From Arcuatula senhousia (taxonomy: Eukaryota; Mollusca; Bivalvia; Mytilida; Mytilidae), in assembly GCA_963971305.1 (NCBI GenBank), contig OZ020314.1, positions 682,001 to 746,000 of the forward strand: DNA of 64,000 bases, read 5' to 3'. The notes under the pieces are model-generated. The model saw only the letters and a list, made by a program, of their open reading frames with translations. It did not search any database and was not told where the DNA came from. Shown here piece by piece: positions 10,858 to 22,599 of the stretch (positions are counted from its first letter, which is position 1; every line of letters starts with the position of its first letter). Position numbers and translations under genes: made by a program.

Positions 10858-11103
10858 TATATATTTTTGTAATGTAAAAATATATAATTGTGAATTGAGA
10901 AGCGGGTTAGCATTTTTTCACATTAATTATCTTCGGTTCATCTATTTCTAGAGTTCATCTTCTTCGCGTGACTGATTAATTTGTTCATTTCATTGGTTTA
11001 TTTCATTTCTTTGTTAAGATCGATATATAGTTTCCTATCTGAGTAAATTTTATCATTCTTATGTGCAACGATTGCACGACAAAACGTGATTTTTTTTTAT
11101 AAC
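10858..11103 (+). repeat. Ngaro split direct repeat A2
   Basis: It starts with the TATATATTTTTGTAATG motif and ends with ACGATTGCACGACAAAACG followed by a T run and ATAA. Both ends match A1. Confidence 0.75.
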
Positions 11104-11148
11104 CCGCCTCTCCCACCCTTTTTCTATTTTTGTGTTAATGTATTATGA

Positions 11149-11331
11149 GCGGACTTTTGTGCCAAAAATATTGTTGTTTTATTATAATTTATTGATAATT
11201 TATGATATTGATGTGATTTATATTTATTTTTGTAATTTGTATATTGACTTTCGTTTAATAATACTGCCAAATTCTATGTGTCTGTTTGATTTCTTTGCCT
11301 CGACTTTACCTAAGCTATAGAAGGAACAATT
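11149..11331 (+). repeat. Ngaro split direct repeat B2 (3' end of element)
   Basis: Near-identical to B1; the match stops at AACAATT (11331), which I take as the right end of the element. Confidence 0.8.
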
Positions 11332-12457
11332 AACGGAGAAAATTTGGCTAAAAATGAGAACCTCTTACTAAGACATGGCATGTGCGACGTTTTGTCATAG
11401 GATAATATAAAATTAAAACCTAGTTATGTTATTCCCAGTTTTAGCATGTCATCAAACAGTATTCCTTAATCCAACCAGTCGCCTGAACAGTAATTATACA
11501 TGTTAAAGCAAATAATAAGTTGCGGGGGTGGGGGGTACTGGTAGTGTGCTTAAACTACCCTAGCCCTTTCTTTATAAATACAATTTGGTATTTTCGTGGT
11601 AGATTTTCTCTAAAAAAACCTAAACTTACTATTCAAATTGTGAGAAGGATTTAACCCCTTTCAAACTTAAACATTTTTGACATTTTGGGCATGCATGCAT
11701 AAACTGCAAATTGCAATGAAGCATTTACATGTATATAATTAGCTCATTAAAATATACATGTACATGCTATGCTTTGAGTGGTGTACAAACATTTAAATGA
11801 ACCCCAATTGGCCCACACTCCTGTAACCACTGGGTACATTATATTAAAGTTGTAGACCCCCCAATGTAAGCTTATCTTTGTCCATTTCCATGGCTTTATG
11901 AATACATGTGCATGTAAATGCACTTCATTATGTTTACTTTGCCACCCATACACCTAGATTTGCATTAACATTGATCTATTTACTTTTTTACTTGAATCAC
12001 AAGTTTTTACAAAATTAATCTGACCCGTACGAAATGTTAAGGCGTAAACCAGCTGGTTTTGACACGGAAACCAGTTGGTTTTCAGGCGTAAACCAAGATT
12101 ACGCCTCAACATGAGGCGTAAATGAGCAGGACACGTAAACCAGGTCTGTCAGTAGCAGGATTACGTGTCGAAAAAACAGGCGTAAAATGCTTGGCCAGCT
12201 GGTTTTAGTCCTGTCCATTTTTATAAAATTAGCAATTTGAACAACCAGCTGGTTTTTTGACCAACTGGTTGTATAGCACTCTTTGCTCTCCCATGATGCA
12301 TTAAACAGGAAATTGTTTTAATCCAATCAAATTCATTTTGTTACACATTTTGAACATTGTAAACTTACAAGAAGATGCTGAGGAGCTTTGATTTTTTTTT
12401 ATCTTATATTCAGAATTGAAATTTATTATTATTGAAAACTTGTAAATTCAAGTTTTA
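11332..12457. other. Non-coding stretch with a palindrome-rich patch
   Basis: No coding frame is supported. At about 12040-12275 a small patch repeats ACCAGCTGGTTTT-like words together with GGCGTAA and TTACGCC, giving many short inverted matches. It is probably an old foldback element without clear ends. Confidence 0.45.
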
Positions 12458-12466
12458 TTCTTTCAG

Positions 12467-12736
12467 CATCCTCGGAAACCCAGGGGTTCTTCTCTCGCTT
12501 ACTCATTCATCACCCCTGGGACACTTGGTATGAAGTTGTTCGTTTCGAGTTCAGGATCTGATCTTGAACTTGATATTATTTCTATATAGAAACAAGTTAA
12601 AATCGCATTTGAAAAATCTAAAGCGACCAATCAGGAAGCTCGTTACAAAACTATCAAAAACGAAATATTTCATGCGTAATGTCCCAGGGGTGATGAATGA
12701 GTAGGCGAGAGAAGAACCCCTGGGTTTCCGAGGATG
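12467..12736. mobile_element. MITE with ~57-bp TIRs and 9-bp target duplication
   Basis: The terminal sequence CATCCTCGGAAACCCAGGGG (from 12467) is repeated inverted up to 12736, about 57 bp with very few mismatches. TTCTTTCAG is present directly before (12458-12466) and after (12737-12745). Long TIRs with a 9-bp duplication fit a Mutator-like non-autonomous element. No ORF inside. Confidence 0.85.
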
Positions 12737-12782
12737 TTCTTTCAGTTGAAAAAAGAAAAGTTATTTTATCATTTTCATAATA

Positions 12783-15700
12783 AAGGTAATAACAAAACTA
12801 CCGAACTTGAATGATCAATCTCATAGTCCAGAGAAAATGACAAAAACGAATCAGTCATACCGGAGAACTGGTGGATCGCAATGGTCCTGACTTGGTACAG
12901 GCGTTTCAAACGAAATGGTGGGTTAAACCAGGTTTTATGGCGCCAAACCTCCCTCTTCCATTGCGATCTTCAAGTCCATAATATATATAGTTACATAAAA
13001 TAGTGTGATACTGTAAAATTTGCTTAACCCATAATATATAGTTACGTAAAATAGTGTGACACTGTAAAATGTTCTTGGAATTAGGTTTTAAAAATCGAAC
13101 ATAATATGACATATAGGATATGAAAATTATCATGAACAAAATACAGAAGATTTTGTCTGGAACTTTGTTGTAATTTTTATTTGAGAGAAACACAAAACCA
13201 GAAGAATTAAAGACCGCAATGGTCCTGACTTGGTACAGGCACTTCCAAAGAAGTGGTGGGTTAAACCAGGTTTTATGGCGCCAAACCTCCCTCTTCCATT
13301 GCGATCTTAGGATCCGGAAATGACCATATAACACAACATAGTTGTGAGACACAATAGGGATATTGAGGTGATCATCTCAGTACAGCACATCAGTCAAACA
13401 CTAATTAAAACAATTAACTATCATATCTTTGAACTAAATTTTGAACTTTTCTACTAGTGGCTGATAACGAAGAAAGAATTTTTTTAGTGATCGTATGAGA
13501 CGTATTTTCTTATACCCCTGCTTCAAAAGTCGGTCACGAAGAAACCGGTGTCTGATAAAAAAATCTGTGAAATGTGTGCAAGCTCTGGCATATCGAATAA
13601 GTTGAGAAATATAAACACCGTAAGCAGGAGAAGTAGGTATATTGCTCTGTCGATTAGGAAAATTAATAATTTGAAAATTAAAATCGTCTCGTTTATCGTA
13701 AATTTTTGTACTGAGATGACCACCTGGGTCAAATTCGAGGTGCAAATCCAAGAAAGACGTGAAGCAATTAGATTCGGTGGTCTCTTTAATCTCCAATTCT
13801 GGAGGATATATTGAAGGAATCCAACTACCAAATGAAGTGTTATTGACAGAAAGGACATCGTCAATATATCTGAATGTAAGATTAAATGACCTTGCCTCTT
13901 TCATCTTCTTGTTCTTTACGAGTCCCTGAAGAAATTCAGTCTCGTAAGAGTATAAAAACAAATCAGCGAGAAGAGGAGCACAGTTTGTGCCCATTGGAAT
14001 GCCGATTTGTTGTTGAAAAATCTCTCCTCCGAAGGTGACAAATATGTTGTCAATGAGGAAATCAAGCATACTGCAAACTTGTTCCAGTGTGTAACAAATT
14101 TTATCTTTGAAAGATGTTTTGGAAAAGAATGTAGAATTATAACCCAAAACAACAAAATTCCTTGAGTTTGAAAAGGCTTTTTCGAGAAGGTTTTTCAGGC
14201 GACATTTTAGTTTTTCGTGTGGCAAGGTAGTGTATAAAGTTGAAAAATCGAACGTTTTCAAAGAGTGAACCTCAGAAAATGATCTAGATTTAAAATGATC
14301 TAACAAATCTTTTGAGTTTTTCAAAATCCACATATGGTTAATTCCACTACGATTATAAATAGTGTCGCAGTATGCTTGTTGACCTTCTTTGACAGCAGAC
14401 AAGATTTTAGTTAAATGAACGGACAGCTCTTAGTTGAACATGATGAAGATCCAGCTATATACCTTCCTTTGTACGGATTTTTGTGAAGTTTAGGTATCCA
14501 GTACAAATATGGTAACTCTTTATGTTCCTCTTTCATTGGAATATTGAAAGAGGACATAAAAGAGCTATGGTTGGCTATGATTTCATCTTTGTTAAATGTA
14601 GTCCGTGTGTATGTAGCACTAGCGGAAGTATTACCATCAATGCCTAGTTCTTTTATTAGACAATTGTAATAATGTGTTTTACATACAAAAACTATATTAT
14701 TATATTATCTGCTGGCGTAACAACATACCTGTCATGTAAGGAAGAGAGACAATTGAGAGCTTCACGATCTCTAAATACCGAAGAAGGCCGGGGGTTCACA
14801 CAATTGCGAAGTTTGTCTATTCGGCTTCGTACAAGAGATCGGATAGTCCTTACCCAGTCCGACAGTGATTCAAGTTCTGGTTCTTGGTCCTTTTCCCTCT
14901 TTATCCAGGCTCTAGCATAGTCCTCCACAGCGTCCATGATGATCTTAAAGTTATGATTCCAATTTATACGTTGTGGTTCCCTGAATTTAGGTCCATGGGA
15001 AACCACATTACGTAATAAATCATTTTCAACTATCTTAAGATCACCCGTGATGACATGACCAGATGGACCATAGACAAAGGGAGAAGCATACAATCACATG
15101 TCAGAGGGGACTTTAGATATTCTTCAATGTTTAGGTCCTGCAATGCCTTTTTGTGGTTGAAAATTTTACTACTTATGGTTTTAGTGTAGCGGTAGGAAAC
15201 AATTGGTGTTGACTGATTTTTGAAATATTGAGGAATTTGAGATGTAACTTCCTTACGATTTAAAATATTGCTAATGTTTATAGCATCTATCCCTTTGTTC
15301 TTAAATGGAATATGGAGAAATTTCCTATCCTCATTAGTAAGAGGCTCACTTCTTACAGGCTTAAAAAGACGGAAAAGACCAACGTCGCAAATAATGCTAG
15401 TAAGCCTGTAAGAAGGAGTAAATGGATCAGTACCTGCTTTTTCTAACCCAAGATCACGTAAGTCTTTAAGTTTCGTGACTCGTAGTGAATAGAGAATGGT
15501 ACGAACATGATGGACTCCCAATGGTTGTTGTAGACTTGTTACCAGATCATCAAACGTGTCTGAAAGAGATCTGTTGTCAGTTTGACTGGCACCAGATCTT
15601 GGTTTGTATCGTTTGTGACCATGACTACGTTTGTGTCTACCATTAGGGTCAAACAGTTTCATAACATTCACCTCACTACATTGAGGGCTAGAAAGATTTC

Positions 15701-15835
15701 CTACTCCTTTGATGTTATCATTACATCCATAAGGCATTGCAGTACCTAAAGTTTTTATCCAGTGAAGCTCTCGTTTTTTACGGTGAGGTGTACTAAGATT
15801 TGGACTGTTGGTGTCGTGGTAAATCTTAAATTAAA
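12783..15835 (-). pseudogene. Penelope-like element copy A (5' truncated, frameshifted)
   Basis: The RT frame 14402-13434 contains FDFSTLYTTLPH, GIPMGTNCAPLLADLF, FRYIDDVLS and FLDLHLE, which fit Penelope-like RTs. Upstream frames 15737-15030 and 15093-14692 give the N-terminal part: a segment resembling the end of a GIY-YIG nuclease (ELHWIKTLGTAMPYGCND), a basic stretch, a Cys-x-Cys site (CDC) followed by GPSGHVITGDL, and GPKFREPQ. Breaks are a frameshift near 15090, a TAG near 14690 and a frameshift near 14430. The nuclease before the RT suggests the permuted-domain Naiad-like group. The 3' end holds a duplicated ~90-bp segment (12880-12970 and 13212-13306). Confidence 0.75.
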
Positions 15836-16415
15836 GTAATATTCTTTTCTTTAAATTACTTGAAATATTGTGATGGTCATATTGGGTTGTATAAGTTTCA
15901 TATAAACAATTAATTAAAAAGCATATATCTTATTTTTTTGAATTATCAAAGTGATTAAAACATAATTGCATTACATTATCTATGAATTTAAATGAATACA
16001 CATGGCACATTTTTTGTAACCAAATTTTACATATGGCCGATCGTCTTTGCATTTGGTATGTTTTGGCAGAAATATTGATAGCTTGATAGTAACTTTAAAA
16101 CGTTAAATTTTCACTTTGTATCCACTGTATTATTTATAAGCACCACAGCGATCAAGTATGTCGGTTCTGTATGGTGATACAACTCTTAATCATTCATTGT
16201 TTTGACGTGGGGTGTCGGATTTAGAACTGATGTATTTGATTCTTTTACATCAATCGATAAATGTTTCTTAGCTAGTTGTCAGTAACTTCGAGTGTTCTCA
16301 AGAGAGTTCCTCCTTGTTTTGTTGTTTTCGTACAGTATTTTGTCTTAGGTTCTTCTCTTGTTGAATTGAACTTTTGTCGATTGAGTTTTACAGTGTGTTT
16401 TATATGAAGCTTTGT
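15836..16415. other. Non-coding stretch
   Basis: AT-rich, no coding frame or repeat boundary recognised. Confidence 0.4.
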
Positions 16416-16419
16416 GCAA

Positions 16420-16720
16420 GCTTATCAATAGGGGGAAGGTTGGATCCAAAAAACTAGTTTAACCCCGCCACATTTTATATGTGCCTGTCCTAAGCCAGGA
16501 AACTTTGCCAAAGCCTTTGTTTGTCCTTGTCATTCTATGTTAACTGTTTTATGTCAAGAATTGAGTCTTTCGTTGATGATTTAGGGATTGGTTTTGATAC
16601 TTTTGTATTGTATTATTAGTCTTGGGCCAATGCAAGACGATAAGCAGTGACCTATGGTCATGTTGAAGACTGCTTGCTGTTTTCCGTTGTGATTTTTTGA
16701 ATTGCTGTTTGTTTATGTTT
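16420..16720 (+). repeat. Dispersed bivalve repeat, uninterrupted copy
   Basis: It contains AGTTTAACCCCGCCACATT, GTGCCTGTCCTAAGCCAGGA, TCTTTCGTTGATGATTTAGG and TTAGTCTTGGGCCAATGCAA. The same order occurs at 20265-20406 plus 21736-21860, where a Penelope-like copy splits it. Confidence 0.7.
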
Positions 16721-19255
16721 GTTGTGTCGCGTACACTTATTCCACATCTCAATATCGTATATTGTTCGAGTTGAAAAACATTCTATATTATAGTTAAGTT
16801 TAAATCCTATCTAGGGTTAATGATTTCAAATGGTCCTTACACAAAAAAGCTATTGAACACTATTTAAAGGGATGTGAATCAGTACGTTTTGTTACACTTA
16901 ACATTTGATCTTCTTTTCATTGTTCGTTTTATTTGCAAGGATGATTTGGACGTTATTCTTTATACAAACTTTTACTTACACTTATTTTAGTTTTGATAAA
17001 GGTTACTTGTACAGTGTTCTCCTTTTTTTCAAAAAGGTAAGGTGGGTGTTTTGAAAAACCACTTACCAACCGGGTTTTTTCTACTGCTTAATCCTTATCA
17101 ATTTGGACCCCCCCCATTGTTCTAAGGACCCCCCTTTTTTCAAATTTCTGGATCTGCCCCTGAACCCCTTTTAAATTATCAGAAAGAGTGATTGTTTTAA
17201 TAAAACCATAAAATACACATTATACATGATATACAAACAAAGGTACAGTAAAAATAGCCTTAATTAAATCTAGGCTATTTTAAGAATTGTCTTTTCTATT
17301 TTCTTTAGGCTAGAGTTATCTTTCTTTTCCTATTAGTTAGCCAATATGTTAGTTTTCCCGCCAAAAAGTCACATGATCACAGCTCAAATGTAAACAAACA
17401 CACTTGATCCTTCATTTGCATTGCAGAAGTTATGTCAGCAAAAATTCAAACTTTATTGTATGTTTTATGTTCTTTTTGTGGATAAAACTATTTCTAAGTT
17501 GAAGGTAAATATCAATATTCTTTTTCTTTCAATAAAACCTTTGAATAAACCACATGGATGCATGTCGTACTGGACACGTGCCAGCCATTTTTTATTTACA
17601 TTTTCTCCATTTTTGATTGGATGATAAGAAATTTACATACAATAAATTATTCTTAGCACCTCCTGTTTTACCTTGTCGGCAAATTTCTTTTATGTTTGCT
17701 GGTCACCTATCGATCTGTGGTTTTAATTGGCTTGGGTTATAAAAGTGTCACTCAATGTCTTCATTTAATTAGTAACAAAAGACCTAATTCAACATTAATT
17801 TTTTTGAAAATTGCCGACCACCTTACCAAAAGGAAAGGTGGTCGGCTCTGGAAAAAAGGTGGTCGGCACACCCGGCTTAAATGGCGAATGGAGAACACTG
17901 TTGTAATTCACCAGAACTAAGGGATATCGTGACGTAACGATCAACGATATTTTTTAAATATTTCACGAAGTAACTCCAGTTCTCTATTTTGAGTGCACTA
18001 ATTTTCACCGTTTTCAATTATAAAACTTAAATTTACATAATATTTAAATAGTAATTCCATATATGTGTGTTCTATTTTTTGTGAATTTTCATTGACCGAT
18101 AATATAGCAAATAAAAGTATACCATATCACTTACAACTTTCCAAGTACTTTCACTTTACCGTTCAAGAATGTCGTTATATGCAACAGACTATAATTACAT
18201 TCTAATTTATAACGACAATTTCGATTGTTCAATAATGCAGCTTTATTTTTCGATAAAACTCAATAGCACGTCCTACCTTAACAACGATTTGCGCGGGGTA
18301 ATTCTATTAAAGTTAATCATGCATTTCGTGCAATTTTCTGTGAAAACATTTAATAAATTTTAATTATATGCATTGAATTCAAAATTTGTTCAGCTTTATT
18401 GGTGTGTAAAAGCGTGGACCTTTGCGCACATTTGCAACAAGAAGCGCTACCGCGCTTCATTACAAATTTGCTTAGGTCAATGCTTTTACAAATGTCAATA
18501 CATATTAAAAGTTACACTCGTATAAAGAACCGAAAATACCAAAAGGTAAAGGCGATAATCAATGATTGAACTGACGAACTTCAAAGGTAATTTCAAATAT
18601 TTCATATAGGTTACGTTACCGTAAACTATAAGATGGATCATTCAAGTTCGGTAGCTTTGTTATTACCTTCATTTACATCATCTCAGGATTGAACAGATTT
18701 CACAGGCCAAAACCTGCCAGACTGGAGCTTAAGGAATTTGATAAAATAATAAAATTCAAAAATTTTCAAAATCGAATGAATAATAAACATTCTACAGCAA
18801 AAAAAACCGTTTTAGCCCCAAGTAAAAATCAGGCAAATTTTCACTGCTGTAATGAATTATTAAAAGTATATGTCAAAGTGTTGAAATAAAGAAATAAATA
18901 GTTTAGTAACAACATAAATATTCATCTACTTCATGTCAACAAAATTTCATAACGTATTGTTTAATTACCGATTTACAAAATACTTGAATATTTTTGGGGG
19001 CATTTTAAATAAAGACATATCACTAAAACAAACAAAACAGCTCGGTTATTTGGTTAGAATTAACTGTTACTTGATCTTACTTATTATTATTATATTGTCA
19101 AAATAACTTTAACAGTATGTACCATTTTAAAACCAAAATTATAATCATTAAGCCAAACATTTCAACAAAACAAAACATTTTCTAATTAAATCTTTTAAAG
19201 GTATTGTTCAATGAAATGCTCACCAGGTGTAACTATAATTGTCTGGAACTTTGTT
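16721..19255. other. Non-coding stretch with small repeat remnants
   Basis: No supported gene; the few short frames lack similarity or composition of coding DNA. A small palindrome around 18415-18490 (GAAGCGCTACCGCGCTTC) is visible. A 3'-end remnant of the copy-A/B Penelope family lies at about 18635-18675 (GATCATTCAAGTTCGGTAG). Confidence 0.45.
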
Positions 19256-20110
19256 GTAGTTTATATTTCTTTGAAAGGCTGAATGACCACTAAGGCAACA
19301 TTCATTATCAGAAACGCAGATTTAAATTTGCAAAACCATTGTCCACCTCACATGACAAGTATGTTATTGTACCTGCAGATAATTCTTTGAAAGGCTGAAT
19401 GACCACTAAGGCAACATTCATTATCAGAAAGGCGGATTTAAATTTGCAAAACCATTGTCCACCTTACATGACAAGTATGTTATTGTACCTGCAGATAAAG
19501 CACCAAATAACATCATATGTGTGTGCAAGAATCACTATATTGACTGTTTGACAGCTGAATCAGGGGGTTGGTTGTACTAGCAGTAGCAACGTCTACACAT
19601 TTACAACACTCTCTAAGGAGGAAATTATTGACAATCACAAATCCGTCATTTCCTCTATCGGCCTTTTTGTTTGTGCCAACAATTATGACATTCCATTCCT
19701 GTATTGGATTCATAAATTATATAAAAATCCACACAAACAGCGCTTCATTGCAAGGTCATCCAAATGTACCGCTAAACCTCTTTCAGTTCTGTTGACTTCA
19801 ATACCTATGACAATTAAATCCGGGTTCCAGAAATATTGCGATTGTTGTTATTCTAGAAATGATGTCAATTAAATGTGGATCCTAAAGAACTCAAAACAAC
19901 TCATTGAGATGTTTAGCTCTTAATTAATTTCATCTTGTAACAGCATCAAAACTTTCGATGTGTCCACACTTTACATTTCTATTCCACTTGAACAACTGAT
20001 ATCACGATTGGCACAACTAATTAAACACAGTTTTTTTTCAAAAAGGATAGAAAACGCAGGTACAAATATCTACCACATCAGCAACCAGTAATTTTCATAA
20101 CTTATTGGAT
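19256..20110 (+). pseudogene. Penelope-like element fragment, heavily mutated
   Basis: A ~120-bp coding segment is present twice in tandem (about 19268-19387 and 19388-19497), followed by PADKAPNNIICVCKNHYID-type sequence and decayed RT N-terminal sequence to about 20100. Stops and frameshifts occur throughout. Orientation is +. Confidence 0.65.
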
Positions 20111-20264
20111 ATCAAGGGCTTGTTTTACCCGACGTCCGGCTTATAAACCAAGGTTATGGGAAAATACGTTTAATATGGTCTCTTAACAAGTCGATAACAT
20201 CTGACCGACACTTTCTTTCTTGGTGATTTGATCTTTAGTGTGTTATCTTTGTGATTAACAATAG

Positions 20265-20406
20265 GTGAAAGGTTTGGCCCAAAAATCTAGTATAACCCCT
20301 TCACATTCTATATGTACCTGTCCGAAGCCAGAAATCCTTGTTAAAGCTTTTGTTTGTCCCTATCTATTTATTGTTCTATGTCCAGAATGGGTCTTTCGTT
20401 GATAAA
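20265..20406 (+). repeat. Dispersed bivalve repeat, left part of interrupted copy
   Basis: Paralogous to 16430-16575. Continuity is lost at GATAAATCA (20401-20409) and resumes at TTAGGGCTTTG (21736). Confidence 0.65.
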
Positions 20407-21735
20407 TCATCATGTTCAACTACAGAGCTGTCCGTTCATTTAACTAAAATCTTGTCTGCTGTCAAAGAAGGTCAACAAGCATACTGCGACACTATTTATA
20501 ATCGTAGTGGAATTAACCATATGTGGATTTTGAAAAACTCAAAAGATCTGTTAGATCATTTTAAATCTAAATCATTTTCTGAGGTTCACTCTTTGAAAAC
20601 GTTCGATTTTTCAACTTTATACACTACCTTGCCACACGAAAAACTAAAATGTCGCCTGAAAAAACTTCTCGAAAAAGCCTTTTCAAACTCAAGGAATTTT
20701 GTTGTTTTGGGTTATAATTCTACATTCTTTTCCAAAACATCTTTAAAAGATAAAATTTGTTACACACTGGAACAAGTTTGCAGTATGCTTGATTTCCTCA
20801 TTGACAACATATTTGTCACCTTCGGAGGAGAGATTTTTCAACAACAAATCGGCATTCCAATGGGCACAAACTGTGTCTTCTTCTCGCCGATTTGTTTTTA
20901 TACTCTTACGAGACTGAATTCCTTCAGGGACTCGTAAAGAACAAGAAGACGAAAGAGGCAAGGTCATTTAATCTTACATTCAGATATATTGACGATGTCC
21001 TTTCTGTCAATAACACTCCATTTGGTAGTTGGATTCCTTCAATATATCCTCCAGAATTGGAGATTAAAGAGACCACCGAATCTAATTGCTTCACGTCTTT
21101 CTTGGATTTGCACCTCGAATTTGACCCAGGTGGTCTTCTCAGTACAAAAATTTACGATAAACGAGACGATTTTAATTTTCAAATTATTAATTTTCCTAAT
21201 CTACAGAGCAATATACCTACTTATTCTGCTTACGGTGTTTATATTTCTCAACTTATTCGATATGCCAGAGCTTGCACACATTTCACAGATTTTTTAATCA
21301 GACACCGGTTTCTTCGTGACCGACTTTTGAAGCAGGGCTATAAGAAAATACGTCTCATACGATCACTAAAAAAATTCTTTCTTCGTTATCAGCCACTAGT
21401 AGAAAAGTTCAAAATTGAGTTAAAAGATATGATAGTTAATTGTTTTAATTAGTGTTTGACTGGTGTGCTGTACTGAGATGATCACCTCAATATCCCTATT
21501 GTGTCTCACAACTATGTTGTGTTATATGGTCATTACCGGATCCTAAGATCGCAATGGAAGAGGGAGGTTTGGCGCCATAAAACCTGGTTTAACCCACCAT
21601 TTCGTTTGAAATGCCTGTACCAAGTCAGGACCATTGCGATCAACCAGTTCTCCGGTATGACTGATTCGTTTTTGTCATTTTCTCTGGACTATGAGATTGA
21701 TCATTCAAGTTCGGTAGTTTTGTTATTACCTTTAA
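20407..21735 (+). pseudogene. Penelope-like element copy B (RT region, 5' truncated)
   Basis: Very similar to copy A but inverted. It reads ELSVHLTKILSAVKEGQQAY, FDFSTLYTTLPH and GIPMGTNC, then shifts frame around 20872 and continues with FRYIDDVLSVNN, FLDLHLEFD and YDKRDDFNFQ to the stop near 21452. The 3' non-coding part (21453-21735) includes the GATCGCAATGG...GACCATTGCGATC inverted pair. The element starts inside the RT and is flanked on both sides by halves of one dispersed repeat, so both insertion boundaries can be read. Confidence 0.8.
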
Positions 21736-21860
21736 TTAGGGCTTTGTTTAAATCTTTTGCATTGTATTCTTAGTCTTGGGTCAACGCAAGACTGCGAGCA
21801 GCGACCTCTGGTCATGATAAAGACGACTGGCAGTCTTTCCCTGTGATTTTTTTACTTTTT
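21736..21860 (+). repeat. Dispersed bivalve repeat, right part of interrupted copy
   Basis: Continues 16581-16700 (TTAGTCTTGGGTCAACGCAA) after the Penelope-like insertion. Confidence 0.65.
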
Positions 21861-22545
21861 TTAACAAATATACAAAAGACCACAACATCGACATCCTCAA
21901 TTTTCTTATCGACAACATATTTGTTTAGTTTGGTGAATGTGTTTTTTCAGCAAACAAGAGGAATTCAAATGGGCACTAATTGTTCACCTTTGCTTGTTGA
22001 TGTGTTTCCTCATTCATATGAAGCGGAATTCTTACAATCTGTTCTAGACAAAAAAGATCGTAGACTGGCTCTCTCTTTTAACCTCACTTTTCGTTATATA
22101 GATGATATCCTTTCAGAGCGTCACGTTTGACACAAAATATTGGTATCACAAGGTTATGTCGCTCCTCGATTGCCGTCGTCATTTTACTGTATACATCATT
22201 AACGCATAGACAAATATGGGATTTTCATTTCTCAGGTGAGTGCGGATGTTGGTTTGTCATAAAGTTAGGTTTTGTCTTCCTTTACCGGCTTTGACACACT
22301 GAATTGAAAATTGGCAGAACGACGGGTGTGCTGTAGCAGGCAGGAAACGCTTACTGCTCCAGAGCACCTCTCATTACGACTAGAGTTAGCGTGCTTAATT
22401 GATCTTCAGTAGTCTTTGTGTATCCGTGATTTAAGTTGTCTTTTTTTTGTCCTGTCCTTGCTTGTGTTGACTGAATTTGTCTCTGCCTTTTCGACATATG
22501 ACATTTGGATGTTCGTTTAGTACCTCTGCTTCTTTCAGAAGGCAA
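21861..22545 (+). pseudogene. Penelope-like element copy C, internally deleted
   Basis: It starts in the RT (DILNFLIDNIFV), has a frameshift before RGIQMGTNCSPLLVD, and reads FRYIDDILS. It then jumps directly to the AGAGCGTCACGT... 3' part shared with copies D and E. The 3' non-coding tail (GGCAGGAAACGCTTACT, CAGAGCACCT) runs to about 22540. Confidence 0.7.
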
Positions 22546-22599
22546 CTGTTATTCTCTATTTGCAATAGTGTCCATATATTTAGGCAAACATAAAAATAT

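Larger units (their letters stand above)
605..11331 (+). mobile_element. Ngaro-type (DIRS order) retrotransposon, degraded, interrupted by a DIRS element
   Basis: The order on + is gag, RT/RNase H, tyrosine recombinase, SGNH hydrolase, followed by split direct repeats A1 ... B1-A2-B2. A1 is near 605-718, B1 10663-10857, A2 10858-11103 and B2 11149-11331. This architecture, together with the SGNH ORF, is known from the Ngaro group of tyrosine-recombinase retrotransposons. A 4.9-kb DIRS element (about 1873-6774) sits inside gag; without it the Ngaro would be about 5.8 kb. Frameshifts in gag, pol and recombinase and an in-frame TGA in pol show that the copy is dead. The exact left end is uncertain because A1 carries a small internal triplication and lacks the middle of A2. 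Confidence 0.85.

Noticed and set aside
12783..22545. Hammerhead ribozyme in Penelope-like ends
   Set aside because: Such motifs are known in Penelope-like elements, but I found no CTGATGAG...GAAA core in the copies here.
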